A stretch of DNA of 64,000 bases from Monosiga brevicollis MX1 (Eukaryota; Opisthokonta; Choanoflagellata; Craspedida; Salpingoecidae), in contig NW_001865045.1 in assembly GCF_000002865.3 (NCBI RefSeq), forward strand, positions 809,594 through 873,593, given 5' to 3'. Of this stretch, positions 35,301 through 47,588 are shown one piece after another. The notes under the pieces were generated by a model. It did no database searches and was not told where the DNA came from. It was given only the letters and a program-made list of their open reading frames with translations. A program made the translations under genes and the position numbers. Numbering within the stretch: position 1 is the first letter of the stretch; every line of letters starts with the position of its first letter.

Positions 35301-36300
35301 GGCGCTCCCATGTGGCGCGGATGGTGCTGCTCGATTAGCCGGCCGATTTCTGGGCACGGTAATTTCTCATGTGGGCTTGCACCCATTGCCTCGCTTTCCC
35401 GCCACGTCGCAAGCCATTTTATTTGATGCAGAGCAGGTCATCGGCTGGACCGGGCACCACGTGATGCGTCAAACCTTTGTGCGGGGTACAACGGTGTGTG
35501 GAGCGGTAGCATCACCAGTGTGCGATGCGTATGCGGCGGCCAGTCAGTCAAACTCTCCGTCAGTGCTGATCCGTGGCGCCATCAACCAGTACATTCAGAT
35601 TGGTGATGGGATGGGAGATAACCTGCCCCGCCACCGACACTGGGCTGTCGCAAACAGCTCGGGCCCCGTGCGCGTGTACCACTTGAACGCCGAGCATACC
35701 TCGTCTGAAACCAACAGCGAGGTGTGTGAACATGGGGCAACGAGAGCGGGGTATCGTCTGCACAAGCCTTGATCGTGGTCGTCATTGTTGTGCTTGCTTC
35801 TCACTGCCTTGATCTGGTGGGCTGCTGCAGATACACAACAGCTCCAACGTGCTGGTGGTGGGCATCAAGTGTGAGGGCGGGTTTCCGGCCCTGTGGGTTT
35901 CAGACTCTCAGAATGTCACCTTGACGGGGGCCGGGGGCAACAACGCGGCCTACTTTGCCAACTCTTCATATCCCCCGGGGTTCCGGCAGTTTGTGCCCTC
36001 GCTCTTTCGCGTCACACAAAGCCAGAACTACTATCTGGCCAACCTGGTCGACTATGGCTTTGTCACACATGACTACGTGCACACGCATACCCGTAAGTCG
36101 TTGTCGGTGTTCGCTGTACCTGGATGGGTAGAGGGGCTGGCTGGCCGACACTGATCTGCTTCTTCTTCCCAAACCACGTTGCTAACTCAACAGCCGCAGA
36201 TGCTCGCTACTGGGACATGGCGCTGGTTTGCAGCTCGGCTGACAACAGCTCCTGCGTGCCGACGGCCAAGCTTGAGCGCCCCGCCCTTCTGTCAGGCTAA
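32390..36300 (+). CDS. large secreted protein with two pectin-lyase/GH55-type beta-helix domains
   Basis: 1,193 residues in four exons: 32390-32521, 32641-35721 (a single 3,081-base exon), 35831-36092 and 36194-36300. A basic-hydrophobic signal peptide (LLVVLIFVGGTRA) ends in exon 1. Two similar segments about 435 residues apart mark the starts of right-handed beta-helix domains: near residue 415 (FNADGTGHTDSAALLSAGLA then LPAGVY) and near 850 (FEARGDGLADDTAALQQAID then LPRGIY). This is the Pectate_lyase_3 pattern. Tandem helices are typical of GH55 beta-1,3-glucanases. Many NxT/S sites fit an extracellular glycoprotein. The roughly 370-residue N-terminal part is unassigned. Likely digests or binds bacterial or algal polysaccharide, but the substrate is not shown by sequence. 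Confidence 0.82.
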
Positions 36301-36606
36301 ACCCAATCAGTACCCCGCACGTTATGCTCGATGTGGGTGAGTAAAGGTGCCGCTTGCCACCCTTGTTTTCAAAGAGCGCTGCACCGCGGTCCGAGTGCCA
36401 GCTTGTCAATCCTCCCATAGCAAGCATGCCTCATAGTAGCAGCCGTCGTAGTACATGTACTAGTAGTACAGTTGAACACTTGGAGCTCACTCACCATCAC
36501 ACTAGCACTTTGACAGCGCCACACCTTGACTCACCTTTCACCTGGAAAGACACACACACACACCCACACTATCACACACAACTTGTGTGGCACACGTAAC
36601 CTGAAG

Positions 36607-36655
<49 letters not shown>

Positions 36656-36820
36656 TTTCTTCTTTTGTCTCTCTCTCTCTCTCTTTGATTTTTTTTGAAA
36701 AAAAATCTTTTGTCTCTTTTTGGCGGTCGGAGGTTGACGACGGCGGTGTGCTGGGAGACAGTGGTCCCTAATCGGGTTGAGCGGTCCCAGGGTTACTCAT
36801 TGAAGCTGTGACCAGACAGG
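36301..36820. other. intergenic region with CA and CT microsatellites
   Basis: Between the beta-helix protein and SERINC, both plus strand. CA-rich arrays at about 36549-36584 and 36611-36654, then CT at 36668-36684. No exon seen. Confidence 0.6.
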
Positions 36821-39222
36821 ATGGGTTTGGTGGCCAGCTGTTTTGGCGGGCTTGCCGCTTATGCCGCCGAGTCGGTAGGTGGTGGTGGTGTGTGATGTCG
36901 TCACAACGTTTTGGACTCCGCCATTGATCCGTGCGCAAGCACACGCAGACTCGCGCACCCGATGGCTTGTAGGCATATACAGCTCACGTTGGCCCTCTCG
37001 CTTATCCCATAGGTTGCCTGCTGCTGTGGCTCGGCAGCTTGCTCGCTCTGCTGCCGCAGCTGTCCGTCTTGCACCAACTCGACATCGACGCGTATTACTT
37101 ACGCCATTCTCTTCTTTCTGTCGTCCATCGCGGCTTGGATCATGCTGGACAAGGACGTTAGCAAGGGTCTGATGAAGGTTTGTTGTTACCATTCAACCCT
37201 GTTTCGTCTTGTCCTGTTCACTGTTGACGCTGCCTGCTGAGAGTTGTGGCCGACACGCCACGAGTCCATGCTTCGTCACTTTTGACCCTTCATTTCCATG
37301 GCGTTGGCATTTCTTTGGTCTTTAGATGGATGATTACGTCGGCAAAGCAGCCTGCAATCAAGACGACGACCAATGTCGTGCGTAATTGCCCTCGAAACAA
37401 CCGAAACTCGTCCCAACACATGCTGAGCCATGTGTGATGTGCCCCTAATGCGCTCACTGTATGCGAACCCATCTGTGCGTTCCCAGGCCGAGCTTGGGGC
37501 GAGCTGGGCGTGATGCGCATCATGTTTAGCGTGTGCCTCTTCCATCTCTTCCTGTCCCTCTGCACCATCGGTGTCTCGTCATCCAAGGATCCTCGCTCTT
37601 CTCTGCACAACGGAATGTGGTTTATCAAGTTGATTCTACTTGTTGGTGCCATGGTGGGCTCTTTCTTCATTAGCAACTCTTTCTTCATTGGTGCGTGTCC
37701 CGGCTCGGTCTGAGCTCACTTCTTGCTTGGTTTTGCCCCTGAATCTGCCCTCACCTCACCGGGCTTTGTGTTTGCTCTCGTATCTGCTATCGTGTCGGTC
37801 TTGGGTACACGTTCAGCCTGGTCCTGGATTGGCCTCGTCGGCGCCGTTCTCTTCATGATCGTTCAGTTTATCCTTCTTGTGGATTTTGCCTACTCGTGGA
37901 ATGACTCGTGGGTCGGCAAGCTTGAAGAAGGATCCAAATGTGCTGGTTTTGGTTCGTATCGTGCCCAGTTTGTCACTCGACTGGACTGCCACGGCGGCCG
38001 CGCCATACTGTCTTTGGAATTTGCACACTAACAACCACTCATCTTGCTCTTGCACTTGATAGGGCTCATCTCGGCCACGGTGATGTTGATGGCTTTTGTT
38101 ATTACTTTGACGGTGCTCATGTTTCACTTTTATACCAACGTACGTTTCAATTGTAATGCTATGAGGGTCTTCGACTTTTTTTTTTTTTTTTTTTTTCTTT
38201 CATATTTTGGCTTGACTTGATTTGCGCCTGCGCGAAAAGTTGCCCAACCCTGATGTCTCGTTTAAACCTTGCTCTCACTTTTTTTCTGGTTCTGGTCCCC
38301 CGATCGGACTGCCACTCAAACATAGGGTGACTGCAAGCTGAGCAACTTTTTCATCGGCTTTAATCTAGCGCTGGCACTGCTGGTGACGTTGACTTCCATG
38401 CTCCCCTCGGTCCGCGAAGCATTGCCTTCCTCTGGCATTCTGCAGTCCAGCGTTGTTGCTGCCTACGCCACCTATCTTGTGTGGTCTGCCGTGTCTGGTG
38501 TTCCCAGTACGTGTCACCCACTGATTGCTGTGGCCCCTCGTCGATTCTCGTTCTGTTCAATGCTAAAGTTTTCCTGAGCTCACGTGGATTCCTCCCTCCC
38601 CTTCCCTACGTTGCTTTGAAACCAGCCGAGTGCGGCGGCGATGCTGGTACAAACACGGCTGCCATTGTTATCGGTGCTCTCTTGACATTTATTTCAGTGG
38701 CCTACTCCTCGATCCGCACGAGCTCCAAGTCGCAGTTGGGCAAGCTCGGCCTTCAGCAGGGCAGCAATGAGAACATCTACTTGATGGACGACAAGGCGGC
38801 TGACTTTGACGAGGACGACGAAGATCGTCGTTTGCAGCGCGTCGTGGACAACGAGCAGGACGCTGTCCGGTACAGCTGGTCTTTCTTCCACTTGACTTTT
38901 GCCGTTGCCGCTCTCTACCTTATGATGGTCCTGACCGAGTGGTCCACATTCAAGTGAGTTTTCACGAGGTGTCACATGATCAAGGTCTCGGTGGCGTTGA
39001 TGGTTCATGCGGCCCGCCTGACTGTTGCCTGCATTTTGCTTTCGTCTGATCGTCTGACTCACAACTGCTACCCCTAATAGGGATTCGTCCGACGCAGATG
39101 TTCGTATCGGCAAGGGCTGGGCCTCGGTTTGGGTGCAGGTCGTGAGCTCCTGGGTCATCTTTTTGCTTTACGGCTGGACCATGATGGCTCCAGTGTGTCT
39201 GCCAGATCGCGACTTCTCTTAA
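36821..39222 (+). CDS. SERINC: serine incorporator family membrane protein
   Basis: Multi-pass membrane protein of about 443 residues. Nine exons: 36821-36874, 37013-37177, 37326-37377, 37487-37690, 37817-37945, 38063-38139, 38326-38506, 38626-38953 and 39081-39222. Phases are consistent throughout. Family blocks: cysteine-rich N-terminal loop (CCCGSAACSLCCRSCPSC), KDPRSSLHNGMWFIK, FILLVDFAYSWNDSW, SGILQSSVVAAYATYLVWSA, VAYSSIRTSSKSQ, AVRYSWSFFHLTFAVA, and the C-terminal WVQVVSSWV block. About ten hydrophobic helices are visible. An acidic cytosolic loop (DDKAADFDEDDEDRR) precedes the conserved DNE. Animal members act in membrane lipid handling (lipid scramblase activity is reported). No operon-like link to its neighbours. 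Confidence 0.95.
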
Positions 39223-39883
39223 CTGTAGTCATGGTTTCTTGCCTCTCCGCCAAATGGCCCACATCCCGTTGGAGCTGGGTCGATGAGAAGTTTTCTTGAT
39301 GTCGTGCATATCTTTGTCCGCGTGCTATCAACCTTGGCTTGGTGAAAAAATGTGTAGCCATTCTCGCTTGCTGTTTTGATGGACTCATTGTGTCGTGTCA
39401 CTGTTTGTTTCTCGTCTGGCGTTTTGCTCAAAGCGACCTGGGTTGTGTGATGAAAGCAAGTTGATGTCGATGTCGTCGTGCGTCCGCGATGTTATAAGCA
39501 CAGCTTCTTAAATTCCTTAGTCGGTACAACAATTATTCTTCTAGACGGTGCCGCCAGCGGCTGAGGGGACAAGGGGAATCAGACATTGATACCACAGGTG
39601 GGTAGAAGGGTCGCTCAAGACAACAAATCGGGGATGGGTGCCCAAAAATGTCACAGATGCCGTTACAGGCAATGGGGAAAGGGGTCATCCTTGGTACACG
39701 CAAAGCTGAACGACATTTCCAGGACTAGGTTGTACTGGCAAACCGTGCCGTCTATACAAAAAGTAAGGCCGAGGTGTGAGCCATGACTGTGTCGGTTGCA
39801 TTTCAACACTCATTATTTTTTTTTTTGAGGCGGGGGAGGCAGCAACAGAGGATGACCAACGGCGATCAGCAATCAGGAGCATA
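39223..39883. other. convergent 3' flanks
   Basis: Tail-to-tail region between SERINC and PPP1R42. No coding exon is supported. Confidence 0.5.
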
Positions 39884-41463
39884 TCATACCGGTAATGCAC
39901 GGCCTGTCGGGGTGAGCAGATTACCAGCGCTACCCGACGAGCGTCCCTCTATGGGCGGAAGAAAAAACGGCTTGCTAGGAGGTCTTAGTTTGCTGGGCAT
40001 CCGAAGCGGTGGCTTGTGACTCGCACCACGATGTGATCGTGTACGCGAGCTGCGCCTGGACATGGTCGATGCAGCTGAGGATATGTCCTGGGGGCGGTGG
40101 CGGCGGTGGCTACCGCCACGAGCTTGCTTGGACCGAGCTCGCCCCTGCTCGATTGCTCGTTTCCAGTTTTCAAGAAAGGTGCGCTGCATGGCCGTGATTT
40201 CGCGGCCATCAAGGTCTTTGAGTGCGTGAGACATGATGATGATCTGTCCAAGGGCCGACGGGCAGGCGAGCGTGCGTGAGTGCCATAAAGCAAAAAGTAA
40301 AAAAAAAAAAAATCAGAAAACAGACTTGGCCACCGAAATAAAATATAAAAACGAAGGAAAAAAACAAACAAACGTCAAGCCCTTCACGGAGCAAGCCGAG
40401 CACACACCTCCTCACGCCACTTATTCATTTCACAAAAAGGGTTGCCGTGGAGCGTTAGGGTATGAAGATGGCGATTGCCAGCCAGGACGGGACGCAGTTC
40501 CTGATTTGAGCCGAGACAATGATGTTCAGGTGAGGTGTCATGGGATTTCAAGACATGTCCACTACATGGTGGTACAGGGAACATCATGCGCGAGTCAAAC
40601 GCACATGGAGGTGGGCGAGATGATTTCCACCGAGTCGCAGGGTCCTCAGCTTTTGAAAGCCGTGCAGCGAATGAAGGGAGGTGAGGCCGTTGTGCTCTAG
40701 ATTGAGTACCTCGAGCTGGCGCTGCGTGTGTTGATCGAAACGTCAAGCGCGAGGAGTGAGAATGTCGTTACAAGATACGAGTTGAGCCGAGCACAAGCAC
40801 CGAGGCCGCGTCTGACCTGAGCTGTGCGCAGCGACCGGGGATCGAGGATCAACTCTTCGCCTGGCGGTAGCTCTTGTCGTTCAGCATGGAGCTCTCGCAG
40901 CTTGTGCAAGTTATGTAGTCCCTCCAACACGACAAGACGATTGCCTCCGATGTAGCTGAACGAGGGCAAGATCGGCTGGTTTGAGGGCAGGCGAAAAGCG
41001 CTTGACTCAACACAAAGTTTGCAGCTCTGGCAAGGGTGGTACGTACAGTTTGGTCAGATGCGTGAGGGTCGAAAGGCCGTCCAGTCGCTCAAGGGCATTG
41101 TCCTGGAGGTAAAGTTGCGTGAGGTGGGCACAGCTGCGCAAGCCGCGAAGCTGCGAGAGATTGTTTTGATAGAGGTAGAGCACCATCAGTCGGTGACAAT
41201 GCGCAATATCCCCCTGCAGTGCCACAGTCAAGAGAGCATGCACAGAGATGAGACCGGGAGGCCGAGACTTTTGCGGTCTTGTACTTGTTGGGGCCGGGGA
41301 GATGAGGGGAGCTCATAAAACAGTCTGAACGTACGACGGCAGAGAGGTGACGTTGGCTCAAGTTAAGGTGCGTGAGGCGGGCCAAGTATTGTTCAAGCGG
41401 TTCATCTCGACGGCGAGGCGTTGTCTTGCGACAGGCCTCCACAATGTGAAGTGTTGTGGCCAT
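39884..41463 (-). CDS. PPP1R42: PPP1R42-like leucine-rich repeat protein
   Basis: Leucine-rich repeat protein that in vertebrates associates with protein phosphatase 1 and is found in testis and near centrosome/cilium structures. Six exons from the ATG at 41463 (MATTLHIVEACRKT) to a TGA at 39884. Repeats include LTHLNLSQRHLS, MVLYLYQNNLSQL, LTQLYLQDNALERL, YIGGNRLVVLEGL, LEVLNLEHNGLTSL and LHTLTLHGNPFC. Diagnostic for this subfamily is ELHAERQELPPGEEL with LDPRSL between repeats, plus LKDLDGREI with FLENWKRA after the LRR cap. A basic, Ser/Arg-rich C-terminal tail of about 85 residues is probably disordered. An in-frame ATG 15 codons upstream is less likely by comparison with the family start. 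Choanoflagellates are flagellated, which fits a ciliary role. Confidence 0.87.
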
Positions 41464-42080
41464 GTTGATGTTGAACGAACGGACGATGGCGGCGACAGCG
41501 ACAAACACGGTAGGGTCGGTTCAGGGGACAGGGGACGCTGCGATGATCGCGCCTTCAGCTCCCCATTTTCATTTGGCAAGATGCACAGATGACCATCGAG
41601 CTTTCAGCTTCACAAGGAGTCTCAACTAGCAGCTGCTGCCCTTTGCTTTCCGGTTCCGTCGCGCAGCAGGCAGCCCTTGAGCCGGAAATTCAATCCCTCG
41701 CTCTCTCTCTCTCGGGGCATTCGGTGGGTTGCTAAGTTGCGCTACCACATGATAATACGGCCAACCAAGTTTGATGTCAGACAAAAGGTGTTGAAGCACA
41801 ACTGTTATTGTGAAGGGGGCATAGACACACTGACGGACAAGCTTCAAAGCGTCGCACACGGTGTGATTTTGCGAGACGATTACACAAGACCCTCCATTTT
41901 GAAACACACACACACACACAGACACACACACACACAGAGGAAAGAGAGAGACAAGATCACAAAACCAAAGCAAAAGCCAAGCGCGAAACTGAGAGAGAGG
42001 GAGTCAGTCCCATCGTCATTCTCATTACTCTACTGAGGTAAGCTCCAAGCACCAACACCAACTGGTTCACTGGCTCGTGC

Positions 42081-42121
<41 letters not shown>

Positions 42122-42292
42122 CAAGTCACGTGGCCCCTGATGGCAGTCGGGGTGGTCGGACGTGTGGGCGATGCTTGATCATGGTGTTGGTTCGGGGCCA
42201 TGGCGTGGCCCTCATGGTGGCACTCATGATTCTTGGCACTTCCTTGTGTAGATTTGACGCGTGGGAGCAAGCTTTTTGACTCAACCAACAGC
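41464..42292. other. divergent intergenic region with GT/CA repeats
   Basis: Between the PPP1R42 and ATIC starts. CA array at about 41905-41940, GT array at about 42082-42119. An AG acceptor-like TTGTGTAG at about 42244 followed by an in-frame leader suggests a non-coding 5' exon of ATIC and an intron in the leader. No other gene seen. Confidence 0.5.
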
Positions 42293-45070
42293 ATGGCAGT
42301 CCCGATTAAGCGTGCGCTGGTGTCCGTCTTCAACAAGACGGGCCTGGAGGATTTAGCGTCTGCCTTTCAACAGTACGGCACAACCGTGCTTTCGACGGGT
42401 GGCACTGCCAAGAAGCTGCGTGAGCTGGGCGTGACCGTCGTCGATGTCTCTGAGGTGACCAACTTTCCCGAGATGCTGGGTAAGCTCCTCGTGCACGGTG
42501 TGTGGTGACTCAACGCAATCAAAAGATGCATCCCCTCACACCTCGCCTGGCCAATTGAAACTAGATGGTCGCGTCAAGACGCTGCACCCCAAGATCCATG
42601 GCGGTCTGCTGGCCAACCGCGCCATTCCCGACCACCTCAAGCAGCTTGAGGAGCATCAAATCGAGCCCATTGACCTGGTCGTCTGCAACCTTTACCCTTT
42701 TGAGGAGGTGTGCCTCTTGCCTCAACTGTTCAACTCACAGCGCCAGCTTGCCCAGCACAACCAAGAACGGCTTTGTGTGCGTGACGCCCATTTTTGCTTG
42801 CTGTGTTTTCTACTTAGACGGTGGCCTCGGGCAAGGACTTTGCCGGTTGCATCGAAATGATTGACATTGGTGGTCCCACCATGGTCCGAGCGGCCGCTAA
42901 AAACTGTGACAGCGTTGCCGTCGTGACCAACCCCGAGCAGTATCCTCGCCTGATTGAGGAGATGGCTGCCCACGACGGTGCCCTGACCCTTGAGACACGC
43001 CGTCGTTTGGCCCGCGACGCCTTTGTGGCAACCGCGCGCTACGACTCAGCTGTGGCCGCCTACATGTCCGACAACACGGAATCTCCCGCCTTCAGCAGCC
43101 GCCATTACGTTCAAGAGGGTGCCCTGCGCTACGGCGTGAACCCTCATCAGAACCCGGCCTCCTACAGCCGTCTGGCTGGCGGTGACTTTCCCTTCACCGT
43201 GCTCAACGGCGCTCCCGGCTACACCAACCTCATGGATGCTCTCAACAGCTGGCAGGTAAAGACCTCTTTGATCCCTCAAAATATACATGAAACCAACAAT
43301 CGGAAGCCAAGCGATGTTGAAAACTGTGCGTCTGGCTCATCACTTGTTTGTCGCCTGTCTCAACGCTCCCCCTCCAATGAAAGCTGGTGCGGGAGCTGGA
43401 GGCCGCTCTGGGTGTCCCTGCGGCAGCCTCATTCAAGCATGTGAGCCCTGCCGGTGCGGCCATTGCCCGCCCTCTCACCGAGGCCGAGACCGAGGCTTTT
43501 GAGGTGGTTGGTGTTGAGCTCTCCGAACAGGCATTGGCCTACGTGCGCGCCCGTAACGCCGACCCCATGTCAAGGTACGACATGTCGGACTGGATTCCTC
43601 GGGCCCTGTCTGGCGTCATTGCTCACCCACGAACCCTTGAAACATAGCTTTGGTGACTTTGCTGCCCTCTCCGGCACTTGCGACGCCAGTACCGCCAAGA
43701 TCTTGCGCCGTGAGGTTGGTGATGGTGTCATTGCCGCCGATTACACCCCTGAAGCTTTGGAAATTCTCAAGCAAAAGGTTCGTGCTCTGAGACTCAAGAT
43801 GAGGAGAAAAAAAAAATAAGAAAAAAGAAAACCAGAAGGTTGAGCAAGCTGATTTGACGGCAACAGCGCGCTTGTCGTGCACATTGACCTGGCTTGGCTC
43901 GCCATTGGCGCAGAAGGGAGGCAAGTACCTGGTCCTCAAGGGCGACGTGAACTACGTGCCGCCCGTTGATGAGGTCAAGGAGGTCTACGGTGTGGCGCTT
44001 ACCCAGAAGCGGTACGCTTTTCTGTGCCCAAGCCGTGTTCCCCTCCACCTTTTCAATTATGAACTCACCCTCTTCTGGTAATTTACCTCGATGCCTTGTT
44101 CTGATAGCAATGACGCCGTCATTACCAAGGACCTCATGACCAAGGAAATTGTAACGTCGGAGCAGCTGCCTGAGGATGCGCTGCGGGACATGGTCCTCGC
44201 TACCATTACTGTCAAGTACACCCAATCCAACTCGGTCTGCTACGCCGTTGGTGGCCAGGTGGTGGGCGTGGGTGCCGGCCAACAAAGCCGCGTGGATTGC
44301 GTCAAGCTTGCCGGTCGCAAGGTTGACACCTGGCACATGCGCTTCCACCCCAAAGTTCGCGCTCTGAAGTTCAAGAAGGAGGGCGTCTCGGTAAGCTGCT
44401 AGTCCTATCCGTGAGCAGAAATGTTGTCTTATTCCATCGCACTCCGCCCCCTTGCTACTGTACCGTGCGTCCCTTTGTCTCGTGGACGATTCGCGGCCCA
44501 AAATGGGGGCAAGATTGACCGAGTGAATTTTGCTTTTTGGTGTCGATGCCCTCCCGTGACCGTGCACCAGCGCTTTTCACCCGATACTCATCCTGGCTTG
44601 CTTGTCTCGCCGTGGTCGTCCAACAACTTTGTTCGGCATGCAGCGTCCGGAGCGTGTCAACGCGCGCGTAGCCTACATCAGCGACGACATGACCGCCAAT
44701 GAGCGGGCGCAATGGATCAAGCTGTTCGAAGAGGAGCCCGAGCCTTTGACGGTATGTCGGATATTCGCGCGCAGCACGTGGAGAGTATCAATTTGGCTTG
44801 GAATTGTATTTTGCCATCTCTCACTTAAGCCCTTGGGCGTGCGGACATTAGGCCGAGGAGCGTGCTGCATGGTCCAATGAGCTCAAGCAGGTCTGCTTGT
44901 CTTCGGACGCTTTCTTTCCTTTCCGCGACAACATTGACCAGGCTACAAAGCACGGTGTTTCATACATTGCGCAGCCTGGTGGCAGCACCAATGATCAAGC
45001 CGTGATTGAGGCCTGCAACGAGTATGGCATTGCCATGGCTTTTACACGCGTCCGCGTCTTCCATCACTAG
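42293..45070 (+). CDS. ATIC: bifunctional AICAR transformylase / IMP cyclohydrolase
   Basis: Catalyses the last two steps of purine synthesis, AICAR to FAICAR to IMP. 598 residues (human about 592) in nine in-phase exons: 42293-42479, 42565-42707, 42818-43255, 43384-43574, 43648-43777, 43914-44011, 44108-44390, 44644-44751 and 44852-45070. The cyclohydrolase half shows [36 protein letters not shown] and [12 protein letters not shown]. The transformylase half shows [11 protein letters not shown], with the Lys-His pair, plus [21 protein letters not shown] and [11 protein letters not shown]. The end, RVFHH, is as in animals. The start at [12 protein letters not shown] matches the family; an upstream in-frame GTG-initiated extension has no support. 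AICAR is also the by-product of HIS7, encoded in the same window. Confidence 0.96.
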
Positions 45071-45599
45071 ACGCTCCAGATGCGCTCTCTTTCTTCTTGG
45101 CTGGCTTGGACACCGGCAGTTGTCCAAGGTGCGGCTTGTCAAACACATTAGGATTGTTTAATCGTTATCGACCCTCTTCGATGTTGTTGCTCGGAATGTC
45201 TGTTTTTTGTTCCTGTTCCCAGCCTTTAACGTTGGGTAAACGCTTGTTTTGAACCCTACCATTCCCTCCGCTCATGTCTGATCGGACCGGGAGCACAATT
45301 GATGCTTGTCTATTGCACTGCTTCAAAAAATCGAATCCGCTCCGTGCACTTGGGAACTGCCGCCGTCACAAGTTCACACACTACAACTTGATTGAGCGCC
45401 ACGCAGGGCCGGTTATCGTTTGAAGGGGAGGCGGGGTGGACACAGCAGTGGTCGCTGTGCTGTTCCACCAGACAGCACAACAAAGGAAAGGAATTGAGGG
45501 AAGGTAGATCGCCGCGTCCCGGTCTGATCGTTGGCAAGAAGAGATCGCCTACCCAAGGGTACGATCTTTGGCTCACACACAGAGGCCAAGATTACTAGA
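45071..45599. other. convergent 3' flanks
   Basis: Tail-to-tail region between ATIC and ABI. No exon or RNA gene is supported. Confidence 0.5.
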
Positions 45600-46728
45600 C
45601 TAGGCCTCTGTGTCCTCCATTTCCTCAACATAGTTACCGGGGAAGAGGCCGCGCTTGCCGTTGAGAACACCTTCAAACCAACCATCGTCATTGCGATGCA
45701 CAATTGTAATCACGTCCCCTTCGGCAAAAGTAAGTTCATCGTCACGCGTTGCATCGTAGGCGTACACCGCACGCGCTACAAGGAAATAACGGCCAAAGCA
45801 TTCGCAAACACCGTGAGAGGCAAGCGCCAGGGCCGAGCACCATCATCAGCACCATCAAGATCTACAACTTGGACAAGGAAGGAAGGTTGGAGCCGAGATC
45901 GTACCTTGTGATCCATCAACGTGGACGGGGCCTGCATCGCCACTGCCAATGTTTGTGACGGTGCCATACAGGCCATCATCCGGTGGGGGGTCGCTGGGGG
46001 GGCCGGGAATATCAATGGTGGAGTATACATTGTCACCACCGATTGGGATGGCGGTGCCATAAGGGTTTTCATCCTCAATGGCGGATGCTTGGTCGACAGG
46101 GAAACCATAATCGGTCGGCTCATCGGTGGCCTGACCCGGTGGGGCCGGAGCCGCTGGTGGCGGTGGCGGCGCTGCGACAAGAGGCGGAGGTGGGGCCGGG
46201 GCGGATGGGGCTGCAGGAGCAGAGGCCATGGGAGCAGCAGGCGCGGATGGGGCTGTGGGCGCTACTGGAGCCATGGGAGCAGCTGGGGCGGCAACGGGCA
46301 CGGCTGTTGTGCCATAAATGCTCTCACCCACACCACCGTAAATACTTTCAGGAACGCGGGGGATTTCGGCATACATGGGCTCGTTACCCATGCCCACAAC
46401 CGATCCATAAGCGCCGCTGGCAGTTGAGTCACGTCGATCGGCAGGGCTCGGAGCTGGGGCTGGGGCCGGACCGCGTGGTGCCTGTGGCCGAGCGCTATGA
46501 ACTGACATGGTGCGGCCCCCGCCGGCGACGAAGACACCGTGTCCAACTTTATCAAGCTCATCAAAGTTGATGAGGCGTCGGCCTGGCTTGACGGGCGTGG
46601 GCTTGGTGGGAACGGCGCGTTTCTCGTAGGGCTTGCCCTCTGGGCACGAGGCCGGAGTAGTTAAGCGAGCGATGGTACTGCGCCCGGCCTGCTCCTCTTG
46701 CATGGCGAACCGCTGCGCTTGCGGCCCA

Positions 46729-46790
<62 letters not shown>

Positions 46791-47250
46791 GGGGACAGGA
46801 TTCACGGCAAAACACAAATGGAAGTAGTTGGGCCAGATGAGCACCTCGAGACATTTGTAACAACACGCACCAAAAGTACACACATGAACACGACATGCGA
46901 ATGAAGAGCCAGGCCAAGATGTCGGGCAGGAAGGCACGTACACGGACGGGTGTTTGAACCTCGGCAGCCAGCTTCTCAAGACGCACAGCCTGCACATCAA
47001 GGGTCTGCAGCATAGCCACCGAGAGATCATTGACCTGATAGGCCACACTGGCCAAAGCTTGGATTACAAAACCCTTGGCCTCATTGAAAACGCGGTTGGC
47101 ATCTTGTGGGGAGGCCGCGGCGGCATACGACTGCTGAACATGATCGGCGAGCGGGGGCAGATTCTGCGAGCTCTTGCGCAGCTCGCTGCGCTTGTTGGGG
47201 ATGTGCTGTGTCAGCAGCTGGCGCGAAGCATCGGCGGCTGACGTCGCCAT
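45600..47250 (-). CDS. ABI: Abl interactor (ABI), WAVE complex subunit, tyrosine-rich
   Basis: Subunit of the WAVE regulatory complex that drives Arp2/3 actin assembly. 430 residues in three exons (46942-47250, 45905-46712, 45600-45775). The N-terminal helical part has FVIQALASVAYQVNDLS and LDVQAVRLEKL, matching ALASVAYQIN and LDIQ of animal ABI. Next is the HHR-like LINFDELDKVGHGV (animal YTVLDDVGHGV). The middle is Pro/Ala-rich with repeated tyrosine motifs (PMYAEI, SIYGGV, SIYGTT, NPYGTA, NVYSTI, GLYGTV). The C-terminal SH3 domain is clear: ARAVYAYDATRDDELTF, NDDGWFEG, GLFPGNYVE. A GA microsatellite lies in intron 1. It converges on ATIC and is head-to-head with the MEK5-type kinase. Confidence 0.93.
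46732..46788. repeat. (GA)n microsatellite in ABI intron 1
   Basis: About 57 bases of GA on the plus strand (CT on the ABI coding strand), immediately before the acceptor of ABI exon 2, where it forms the polypyrimidine tract. Length change here could affect splicing. Confidence 0.9.
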
Positions 47251-47314
47251 CCTGTCCTACTCTTTGAACAAATCCATGATTCCCATCAGCGTCACTGCCA
47301 CAATCCCCCACACC

Positions 47315-47353
<39 letters not shown>

Positions 47354-47511
47354 TGACGTAGCCCATCCATCACGCACCAGATCAGTTGATCCAGTTCGCA
47401 CACGCTGCAAAGCTGACGCTCCTCCAATCCACCAGAGGCTCACCAACAGCCTTTACCACCACCACAGCCAAAACGCGGCGACAACCAGGCCACACACTGC
47501 CCGACCGACCG

Positions 47512-47588
<77 letters not shown>

